From an uncultured Nitrospira sp. (GTDB lineage: Bacteria; Nitrospirota; Nitrospiria; Nitrospirales; UBA8639): a stretch of DNA of 21,087 nucleotides. The DNA lies in NCBI GenBank assembly GCA_902500695.1, contig CABVRQ010000015.1, positions 51,877 through 72,963 on the forward strand, written 5' to 3'. The number at the start of each line of letters is the position of its first letter. Position 1 is the first letter of the stretch. The translations under genes and the position numbers were made by a program. Shown here piece after piece: positions 14,814-21,087 of the stretch. Below the pieces are notes generated by a model. The model was given only the letters and a program-made list of their open reading frames with translations. It had not been told where the DNA came from and did not search any database.

Positions 14814-15943
14814 ATTACGTTGCACTGAAAATGTTGTTTGGCGATCGACCCAAATACCTCATGTTGCTGGCAGGGCTCACGTTTTCCACGATGCTCATTG
14901 TTCAGCAGGGATCCATTTTCTGGGGGTTGATGACCTGGTCGCAATCGGGCATCACCAATGTGAATGCCCCTGTGTGGGTCACCGATTCCAATATCAACCA
15001 AGTCGAAGAGATTAAACCGCTGGCCGATACGACGGTGAATGTGGTTCGAAGTGTTTCTGGTGTGGAGTGGGCGGTGCCTCTCTACAAGGGTGTCCAGCGT
15101 GCGAGGCTGCGAGATGGGAATTATGAACAAATTGCTTTGGTCGGAATTGAATCCAGTACCTTGATCGGTCGACCCGGTAAAGTATTGGATGGCAACATTG
15201 AGGAGTTGCGGTCTCCTGACGCGGTCGCGATCGATCAATTAGGGGTGGAACGATTAGGTGGGCCCGAGAATATTCATCTCGGCACCACGTTTGAAATCAA
15301 TGATCACCGTGTCAGGGTCGTGGCAATCGTGCAGACCCAAAAAAGTTTTCAAAACTTTCCCTTCGTTTACACCACCTACGAGCGAGCCTTGAGTGTGACA
15401 CCCGAAGAACGGCGGAAATTGTCGTATGTGCTTGCCAGTCCGGTGAGTGGAGTCGGTCCCGAAGAATTAGCCAGGCGAATTCATGAGCAAACCGGGTTGG
15501 GAGCATTTACCGCAGACCAGTTTGGATGGAAAACCATTCGATGGATTCTACAAAACACCGGTATTGGCGTGAATTTTGGCACCACCGTCTTATTAGGGTT
15601 TATTGTGGGAATGGCGATTTCCGGACAAACCTTTTATTTGTTTACGGTCGAGAATTTGCCGCAGTTTGGCGCGCTCAAAGCGATTGGAGCCAGCACGGGT
15701 ATGCTGGCGCGCATGATCCTTCTGCAAAGTTTTACCGTCGGAACGATCGGGTATGGAGTGGGCGTGGGATTAGCCACGGTGTTTGGATTGACGGCAGGCA
15801 GCGGGGGACGATTGCCCTTTAAAGAAACATGGCTGCTCCTCGTGGGAGTGGCGTTTGCCCTCTTGTTAATCTGTAGTATTTCGAGCGCGATTAGTATTCG
15901 AAAGTTAGCCAAACTTGAACCGGCGATTGTGTTTCGGGGGTAG
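14810..15943 (+). CDS. ABC transporter permease, FtsX/DevC type
   Basis: The 377-residue membrane protein has the FtsX-family layout: one N-terminal membrane helix (about 16-38), a large periplasmic domain (about 40-245) and three C-terminal helices (about 250-275, 300-325, 338-362). The cytoplasmic signature ENLPQFGALKAIGAS precedes the third helix, and the chain ends IRKLAKLEPAIVFRG, as is typical. This fits DevC rather than MacB, because the ATPase is a separate protein and the size is about 380 residues. Its start overlaps the regulator's stop (ATGA), pointing to translational coupling. It would pair with the ATPase and adaptor encoded next to move a substrate (lipid, glycolipid, peptide or drug; unknown) out of the inner membrane. 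Confidence 0.88.
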   Translation: MNYVALKMLFGDRPKYLMLLAGLTFSTMLIVQQGSIFWGLMTWSQSGITNVNAPVWVTDSNINQVEEIKPLADTTVNVVRSVSGVEWAVPLYKGVQRARLRDGNYEQIALVGIESSTLIGRPGKVLDGNIEELRSPDAVAIDQLGVERLGGPENIHLGTTFEINDHRVRVVAIVQTQKSFQNFPFVYTTYERALSVTPEERRKLSYVLASPVSGVGPEELARRIHEQTGLGAFTADQFGWKTIRWILQNTGIGVNFGTTVLLGFIVGMAISGQTFYLFTVENLPQFGALKAIGASTGMLARMILLQSFTVGTIGYGVGVGLATVFGLTAGSGGRLPFKETWLLLVGVAFALLLICSISSAISIRKLAKLEPAIVFRG

Positions 15944-15947
15944 CGCC

Positions 15948-16688
15948 GTGAGCCGGAACCCGCCCTCGACACTCAACCATGAATCGGCTCACTGGTTGGT
16001 GCAGGCCAGGGGCGTGGTGAAATCGTTTGGGGAAGGAGAGACTCGGATCCCTGTCCTAAAGGGAGTTGATTTAAATGTCGCCCGAGGGGAAGTCCTGTTG
16101 CTGGTGGGTCCTTCGGGTAGCGGGAAAACGACTCTCTTGTCGGTGATTGCAGGTATTTTAGAAAGTGATGAGGGAGAGGTGAGAATTTTAGGAGAATCCA
16201 TTCTGGAAATGTCTGCGTCTGAAAAAACGAAATTTCGCTTGGATCATCTCGGATTTATTTTTCAGCAATATCATCTATTACCAACCCTCACGGCCATCGA
16301 AAATGCGGCCGTCCCGTTATTGATTCGCGGGGTAGCCAAACACGATGCCCTGGCTCAAGCGGAGAAGATTCTTGGGAGCATGGGCATGGGAGCGCGCTTG
16401 GCGGCATTGCCAACCAGACTTTCGGGTGGAGAGCAGCAGCGGGTGGCGATTGCCCGAGCCTTGGTGAGTGATCCCCAGTTATTGCTGTGTGACGAACCGA
16501 CGGCGAACCTGGATGGAGAAACGGGACACCGCATTGTCCAGCAATTACATGATATCGGGAAACAGCATGATCGGGGGGTGATTATTGTGACGCACGATAC
16601 CCGAATTTTTGAATTTGGCGATCGCATTGTCCATATGGAAGATGGACGAGTGGATCAGATCCAAGAAGGGCAGGAGACACCCGTTTAA
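15948..16688 (+). CDS. ABC transporter ATPase, LolD/MacB/DevA family
   Basis: The 246-residue nucleotide-binding subunit carries all motifs: Walker A GPSGSGKTT (54-62), Q-loop Q106 in FIFQQYHLLPTLTAIEN, signature LSGGEQQ (158-164), Walker B LLLCDEPT (178-185) and the switch histidine H216. The sequence around the Q-loop is that of the MacB/LolD/DevA group that powers FtsX-type permeases. The chosen start is the GTG four bases after the permease stop, with GGGGGTAG upstream; an in-frame start at 15915 would overlap the permease and add eleven unlikely residues. It ends directly at the adaptor start (TAA then ATG). Confidence 0.93.
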   Translation: MSRNPPSTLNHESAHWLVQARGVVKSFGEGETRIPVLKGVDLNVARGEVLLLVGPSGSGKTTLLSVIAGILESDEGEVRILGESILEMSASEKTKFRLDHLGFIFQQYHLLPTLTAIENAAVPLLIRGVAKHDALAQAEKILGSMGMGARLAALPTRLSGGEQQRVAIARALVSDPQLLLCDEPTANLDGETGHRIVQQLHDIGKQHDRGVIIVTHDTRIFEFGDRIVHMEDGRVDQIQEGQETPV

Positions 16689-17711
16689 ATGGTACTGCGG
16701 CGTTTGAGCTTTTGGATAGCATTGGCAGGCATCCTTTTGACGATTGCGACCTTGTGGGGAGCTAATAAGAAAGTGGCTCCACCTCCACCGATGGAAACTC
16801 CTCCTCAGAATCCGTATCCAGTCACGGTGGCTGCGGCAGGCATTATTGAAGCGGTGAACGAAAACGTCCGGATCGCCCCTCCGGTCCAGGGTCTCGTGAC
16901 CAAGGTGTATGTCACGGTGGCGGATCATGTTGAGCAGGGAGATCCCTTGTTTCTGCTGGATGATCGAGAGTTGCGTGCGCAATTGCAAACCAAAACCGAT
17001 TCGCTCCCGTCCGCGGCGGCGCAGATCGCCGAGCAGGAAATCCGGCTTCGGGATGTCCATGACCAGTTGAAGCGGCTTCAGTCGGTTACAGATCGTCGGG
17101 CGGTCAGTGAAGATGATGTGAAACGAAAATGGCATGAGACGGAAGGAGCCAAGCGGGCCTTGATTCGGGCAAGGGCTGATCTCCATTTGGCCCGAACGGA
17201 ACGCGATGAAGTGCAAGCGTTGTTAAATCGTCTCACCGTTCGGGCACCACGTGCGGCGACGATTCTTCAGGTCAACGTTCGGGCTGGTGAATATGCCACG
17301 GTGAATCCCATAGAGCCGCTCATCTTATTGGGGGATACGGAGACCTTACAGGTGCGGGCCGATATTGATGAGGTCAACGCGCCATTGGTGGTGCCGGGAA
17401 GTCCGGCCGTGGCCTACCTTAAAGGGTTTACGGATAAGGCGATTTCTCTCACCTTTGCTCGGCTTGAGCCTTACATTGTGCCCAAACGTTCACTGACTGG
17501 GGACAATCGCGAGCGGGTCGACACCAGGGTGCTCCAGGTGATTTATGGATTTGAAAGGCCTTCTTTCCCGGTCTATGTTGGCCAACAAGTCGATGTCTAT
17601 ATCGAGCGTTCTGCTGACCAAGTTCCAGGACAGGACCAAAGCCAATCGGAGAAAGGGGCTCAGCAATCTGATGCCTCTCGTCCGTTGTCAAAGGCAAATG
17701 AGACTCAATAA
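16689..17711 (+). CDS. Periplasmic adaptor (membrane fusion protein), HlyD/DevB type
   Basis: The 340-residue protein links the inner-membrane transporter to the outer-membrane channel. It has one N-terminal anchor (7-26), a Pro-rich stretch (30-44), a first lipoyl half (about 58-95, VRIAPPVQGLVTKVYVTVAD), a helical hairpin (100-183), the second lipoyl half (RLTVRAPRAATILQVNVRAGE, 181-201) and a beta-barrel (205-308). The tail (309-340) is Gln/Ser-rich and disordered. The size and single-hairpin layout fit DevB-like adaptors. It starts immediately after the ATPase stop with no gap, and the outer-membrane gene follows after nine bases, so all are made from one message. Confidence 0.9.
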   Translation: MVLRRLSFWIALAGILLTIATLWGANKKVAPPPPMETPPQNPYPVTVAAAGIIEAVNENVRIAPPVQGLVTKVYVTVADHVEQGDPLFLLDDRELRAQLQTKTDSLPSAAAQIAEQEIRLRDVHDQLKRLQSVTDRRAVSEDDVKRKWHETEGAKRALIRARADLHLARTERDEVQALLNRLTVRAPRAATILQVNVRAGEYATVNPIEPLILLGDTETLQVRADIDEVNAPLVVPGSPAVAYLKGFTDKAISLTFARLEPYIVPKRSLTGDNRERVDTRVLQVIYGFERPSFPVYVGQQVDVYIERSADQVPGQDQSQSEKGAQQSDASRPLSKANETQ

Positions 17712-17720
17712 GGGAAACGC

Positions 17721-19196
17721 ATGATCGCCAAGAAACATGTACCCATGATGCTCATGATCCTTTGTCTGCCGGGATGTCTGGTGGGGCCGGACTATCAACA
17801 GCCGGATCTCAATGTCCCGGAAGACTGGAACAGCATGACCCTGGAAGGCTCATCCTCTCAGCTTCCCATCGCCGTCGGGCAAGTGCCGGAGGCCGAATGG
17901 TGGCGAATGTTTGCCAACGATGAATTGAATGGATTGATTGAGCAGGCCTTGGATCGTAACCACGATCTGCGACAAGCTGCGTTTCGGGTATTGGAGGCGC
18001 GTGCAATTGCCTATGGGTCAGGAGCCGGGCTCTATCCCAATGTGACGTTGAATGGATCCTATAGCCGAATTCGTCGATCGGAAAGTATTTTGGTGGGTCC
18101 GACAGGAGGGGCTCCTGAAGGGTTCGCGCCGCCCGGAGCCAATTTTGATATTTGGCGTGCGGACATCGATCTTCGATGGGAATTGGATTTATGGGGTCGT
18201 ATTCGACGGGGGAAAGAGGCCTTTTCCGCAGAAGCGTTGGGGAGCGAGATGAATCGCCGCGGTCTGTTGTTGAGCCTGGTCGGTGAGGTGGGACAATCCT
18301 ATTTTCGGCTTCGTGAACTCGACGAACAAGTGGAAATTGCGGAACGGAACTTGGCGATTCAACAAGACTCACTGTCGATCATCCGGAGCCGCGCGCAGGC
18401 CGGTCTGGTATCGGACCTGGATGTGAAACGAGAGGAAACTCTTGTGGCTCAAACGGCCTCGCAAATTCCTGAACTCCGTCGTCAGCGGGCCGTGCAACTG
18501 CATCAACTTGAAGTGTTGACGGGAGCAAATTCGGGTACATTGATGTTGTCTGCAAAGCCCTTACGGTCCGTGATGGTGCAACCCACGATCCCTGTTGGTC
18601 TGCCTTCAGATCTGTTGCAACGGCGCCCGGATATTTTGGAAAAGGAAGAAACCTTAAAAGCCGCCAATGCCAGGATTGGAGAGGCGCGCGCCTACTTTTT
18701 CCCCAGCGTGGCCATCACCGGAACCGGAGGTTTTCTCACCAGCGAATTCGATCAATGGTTCAAATGGGGCAGCCGCAACATGGCGATCGGTCCCTCGGTC
18801 ACCCTTCCTATCTTTGAAGGCTATACCAATTTGGCGAGATTAGAAGTGGCGGAAAACCGGTATCAGCAAATGTTGGAGGACTACCACCAAACCATTCTAA
18901 ATGCATTCAGGGAAGTGGCCGACGTGCTGGTCGCCCTGCAAACGCGCAAAGAACAACTGGCCAGTCAACACCAACATGTGGCAGCCGCCCGGGAATCGCT
19001 GGAGCTAGCAGACATCCGGTATCGCAAGGGATTGGTCAGCTATATCGACGTCATAGATGCTCAGCGCATCGTGCTGGATGCGGAATTGGGAGTGGTCCAA
19101 ACCGAACGCGCACGTCTCACGGCTATGGTGGATTTGTTCAAAGCCGTCGGCGGGGGTTGGCAGAATGAACAATTGGCTCACCTGAAGCCACAGTAG
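17721..19196 (+). CDS. Outer-membrane efflux lipoprotein, NodT/OprM (TolC-like) family
   Basis: The 491-residue product is a TolC-type trimeric channel. A signal peptide ends in LPGC with the lipidated cysteine at position 19, followed by VGPDYQQPDLNVPEDW, the hallmark N-terminus of NodT-family lipoproteins. Two repeated outer-membrane-efflux halves follow (about 60-265 and 285-480), with the typical LDLWGRIRRGKEAF and LPSDLLQRRPDILEKEETLKAANARIGEARAYFFPS, quoted here only by their cores LWGRIRRGKE and RRPDI. The length is normal. AAGGGA lies six bases before the ATG. As the last gene of the operon it completes a three-part exporter across both membranes. Confidence 0.95.
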   Translation: MIAKKHVPMMLMILCLPGCLVGPDYQQPDLNVPEDWNSMTLEGSSSQLPIAVGQVPEAEWWRMFANDELNGLIEQALDRNHDLRQAAFRVLEARAIAYGSGAGLYPNVTLNGSYSRIRRSESILVGPTGGAPEGFAPPGANFDIWRADIDLRWELDLWGRIRRGKEAFSAEALGSEMNRRGLLLSLVGEVGQSYFRLRELDEQVEIAERNLAIQQDSLSIIRSRAQAGLVSDLDVKREETLVAQTASQIPELRRQRAVQLHQLEVLTGANSGTLMLSAKPLRSVMVQPTIPVGLPSDLLQRRPDILEKEETLKAANARIGEARAYFFPSVAITGTGGFLTSEFDQWFKWGSRNMAIGPSVTLPIFEGYTNLARLEVAENRYQQMLEDYHQTILNAFREVADVLVALQTRKEQLASQHQHVAAARESLELADIRYRKGLVSYIDVIDAQRIVLDAELGVVQTERARLTAMVDLFKAVGGGWQNEQLAHLKPQ

Positions 19197-19268
19197 TGGA
19201 TCCGGATGAGCATCTCCCGCCAAGTATTCCTAAAGGGGTTAGTTCAACCCGTCATCCCCATTTTCGAT

Positions 19269-19290
19269 ACCCGATCCTTTGGGTCTTTTT
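19269..19290 (+). terminator. Intrinsic terminator of the exporter operon
   Basis: ACCCGA-TCCT-TTGGGT (6-bp stem with one G-U pair, 4-base loop) is followed by CTTTTT, 73 bases after the channel gene stop. Confidence 0.55.
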
Positions 19291-19310
19291 CCTTGTCACA
19301 CTTGTCCTTT

Positions 19311-19341
19311 TGCCATGCTGAGCTGAAAGCGAAGCATCTCG
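19311..19341. repeat. Dispersed-repeat-like element (TGCCATGCTGAGC...GCGAAGCATCTCG)
   Basis: The segment resembles the widespread intergenic motif GTCATnCTGAGCGAAGCGAAGnATCTC found in many bacterial genomes, with an AAG-type insertion in the middle. ATGCT and AGCAT at its ends can pair. Only one copy is in the window, so the repeat status rests on recollection of the motif. Confidence 0.4.
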
Positions 19342-19513
19342 CCTAGTGGGGGTAGGTGGTTTGGGCACAGGGCCTTCGTTTCCCTCAGGATTACAATCTG
19401 GGTGCTAGGGTATTTTCCAATTGCTGTCAATCCGGCAGTCGTAATTCGGAATCTCTTCTGTATTTCCCTGTCCTTTAAGTGTCGGATCCTAAGCCCTTTT
19501 CTTTCCTTAAATA

Positions 19514-19552
19514 GTTTGCCTGATCGTTTCCTTGGTAAGGGTTCAGGCGAAC
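19514..19552. repeat. Two-tier hairpin in the spacer
   Basis: GTTTGCCTGA (19514-19523) pairs with TCAGGCGAAC (19543-19552) over ten bases with one G-U pair, and inside the loop CCTT (19530-19533) pairs with AAGG (19537-19540). It could be a structured RNA or a repeat relic. No T-run follows. Confidence 0.45.
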
Positions 19553-19846
19553 AGGCGGACAGTCGCACAAATCCATTCCCTCCTGATCCAACCTGTGCCA
19601 CCTTAACTCTTCCTTCAATAAACTGCATGTCTCCGATGGCTCAAGGGCCTATCCGTATTTCGCTTGGGTTGCAGGGTGAAGGTAGGAATTATTCGACGGA
19701 TTTGCTGTAATGGGCTTCCGTTTTCTTTTGTTGGGCAAACGAATGCAACACAATTTAATGATCGGTATGGCGTCGATATTTTGAAGTGCTTGTTCTGTCG
19801 GGGAGAATTGGTGCGCATGTCAACAACATTGTGTGAGGAATAAACA

Positions 19847-21087
19847 ATGAAACGTCTTCGTGTTCATGGACAACGTGAGCCCCTCGACCTGAAATCCGCA
19901 ACTCCCGATTTTCCTGCCAATCTGAAGGACCTGGTCACTCTTAAACACAGTGCCAGGGTCCAACGGGCTCGCGCGGGCCAACCACCTCTGGAAATCGACG
20001 ATCTGAATCCTGACGACCTGATTCAGCTAGAACTGGACCAGGGGTTGAAATTGTGGGTCCGTGTGGATGATCTGGAAAAGGATTTTGGATTGACTCCCAG
20101 CCGTGGGCCTGCCGGTGACATGGTCGAACTTCCCCTTGCGTTGCCTATCGGTGCCGCAAGTCGGGGCATCGTCGGCAATTGGGTCATTAAAGGGTTCAAA
20201 GTGTTTGGCCTGGACCCTGTCGGCGCGACCACAGATTTGATTAAGGACAAGGTCGAGGGTGTGATGAAGCCTGGTCCCGGCCTCTATCGTTGGGAAGGAA
20301 AAGAGTCGTCTGACTACACACGGATCAAATCCCTGGAAAAGGAAAGGACGGATACACCGTGGCTGGTCTTCATTCACGGAACCGCATCGTCGACCGAAGG
20401 CAGTTTCGGTGGACTATGGGAGGGAGGCGCCAATGCACGCATGGTGCAACTCCTTGCTCATTACTCCAAGCGGGTGCTGGCATTTCAACATCGAACCCTT
20501 TCTCACAATCCAATTCAAAACGCGTTGGACCTTGCCGGGTATTTTCCCGAAGGGGCTCGTCTGCACCTCGTCTCGCATTCTCGTGGCGGACTTGTGGGGG
20601 AATTGCTTTGTCGCAGCATCATGGAGGGCCGATTTCCCTTTGATCAGGATGATTTCCAGGTCTTTGCGCAACCGGATCGGAAGGACGATCTGAAGCAGTT
20701 GGAGCAACTTGGCGCCCTGCTCCAACGAAAGCAATTGGTCATCGAACGGTTTGTGCGGGTTGGGTGTCCAGCCCGCGGAACCACGTTGGCCAGTGGCCGT
20801 TTGGATCGGTACCTCTCGATTATCCTGAACGTGGTTGGGGCGATCCCTGGACTGAAGGGCAACCCGGTGCTTGAAGGACTCTCTGCGTTCATGCTGGCCG
20901 TGGTGAAAAACCGGACAAAACCGGAAGAGTTGCCCGGGCTTGAAGCGCAGATGCCCGATTCGCCATTGGTTCGCATCCTCAATCGACCGGGAGTGCGGTC
21001 GATGGCGGACCTGCATATTTTAGGCGGGGATCTGGCCGGAGAAGGGGTGCTGGGGCGACTCAAAACCTTCGTGACGGATTTATTCTA
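19847..21087 (+). CDS. N-terminal part of a large alpha/beta-hydrolase protein (runs off the window)
   Basis: The frame is open from ATG 19847 (GAGGAA six bases ahead) to the window end, 413 codons so far, with no stop. The N-terminus MKRLRVHGQREPLDL leads into a beta-rich segment with LELDQGLKLWVRVDDLE, then ASRGIVGNWVIKGFKVFG. From about residue 165 an alpha/beta-hydrolase fold is visible: WLVFIHGTASS (oxyanion strand), VLAFQHRTLS, and the nucleophile elbow LVSHSRGGLVGE, with the serine in S-H-S-R-G-G. VGCPARGTTLASGRL follows, as in lipase-like and PGAP1-like hydrolases. The N-terminal arrangement resembles proteins in which such a hydrolase precedes further domains such as CHAT or caspase-like peptidases; that part would lie beyond the window and is inferred only. 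No signal peptide is present, so it acts in the cytoplasm. Substrate unknown. Confidence 0.8.
   Translation, partial: MKRLRVHGQREPLDLKSATPDFPANLKDLVTLKHSARVQRARAGQPPLEIDDLNPDDLIQLELDQGLKLWVRVDDLEKDFGLTPSRGPAGDMVELPLALPIGAASRGIVGNWVIKGFKVFGLDPVGATTDLIKDKVEGVMKPGPGLYRWEGKESSDYTRIKSLEKERTDTPWLVFIHGTASSTEGSFGGLWEGGANARMVQLLAHYSKRVLAFQHRTLSHNPIQNALDLAGYFPEGARLHLVSHSRGGLVGELLCRSIMEGRFPFDQDDFQVFAQPDRKDDLKQLEQLGALLQRKQLVIERFVRVGCPARGTTLASGRLDRYLSIILNVVGAIPGLKGNPVLEGLSAFMLAVVKNRTKPEELPGLEAQMPDSPLVRILNRPGVRSMADLHILGGDLAGEGVLGRLKTFVTDLF

Larger units (their letters stand above)
19197..19846. other. 650-base spacer after the exporter operon
   Basis: No credible gene is present on either strand; open frames here are short and of non-protein-like composition. 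It holds the operon terminator, a repeat-like element at 19311-19341 and a structured hairpin at 19514-19552, listed separately. The end of the spacer carries the ribosome site of the next gene. Confidence 0.6.

Noticed and set aside
16545..17216. 223-codon minus-strand frame across the ATPase-adaptor junction
   Set aside because: It spans two well-supported plus-strand genes and has no domain of its own.
17809..18372. 187-codon minus-strand frame inside the efflux channel gene
   Set aside because: Shadow of the NodT-type gene; Arg/Pro/His/Ser-rich and without any recognisable domain.
1..21087. rRNA, tRNA, CRISPR array, insertion sequence or prophage
   Set aside because: No tRNA-like arm pattern, rRNA sequence, regularly spaced repeat, transposase or phage structural gene was seen by eye; a covariance-model scan could still reveal small RNAs.

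Overview
The window looks like a chromosomal segment of a Gram-negative bacterium. It encodes two lipobox-bearing lipoproteins, an outer-membrane efflux protein and periplasm-facing export machinery. The gene mix (ornithine-decarboxylase-like enzyme, YjgN/M48 pair, Lon, DevBCA-type exporter, sigma-54-like promoter) and moderate base composition would suit Nitrospirota or a deltaproteobacterial lineage. That placement is a guess from style; there is no rRNA, tRNA or other decisive marker. No CRISPR array, transposase or prophage gene is seen.

Layout. 1-418 is the 3' end of a gene whose product ends in a fibronectin-III-like domain. 419-2374 holds no intact gene, only hairpins and possible decayed coding stretches. 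2375-3604 is a fold-III PLP decarboxylase of the ornithine decarboxylase type. 3605-4004 is a regulatory region rich in palindromes, followed by a small PAS-like protein (4005-4457), a broken CPBP intramembrane protease (4378-4964) and a 96-residue unknown (5040-5330). On the minus strand lie a small unknown (5592-6011) and a two-gene unit: a zinc-ribbon DUF898/YjgN membrane protein (7448-8809) followed by an M48 metalloprotease (6256-7356). A small lipoprotein (8958-9413) diverges from that pair.

The most unusual gene is at 9578-11101. It encodes an exported protein carrying the middle domain of the flagellar hook protein FlgE without the axial ends that build a hook, joined to a GxWxV-repeat C-terminal region. 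A near-consensus sigma-54 promoter lies about 80 bases upstream of its start, and no flagellar gene is nearby. A bidirectional terminator separates it from a convergent lon gene (11305-13740).

14076-19290 is a self-contained export operon. A consensus sigma-70 promoter overlaps a perfect palindrome just in front of a TetR-family repressor gene. It is followed by tightly packed genes for an FtsX/DevC-type permease, its ATPase, a DevB/HlyD-type adaptor and a NodT-type outer-membrane lipoprotein, ending at an intrinsic terminator. This is a complete tripartite ABC exporter with its own regulator. The last 1.2 kb (19847 to the end) is the start of a large alpha/beta-hydrolase protein that runs off the window; its full architecture cannot be seen here.
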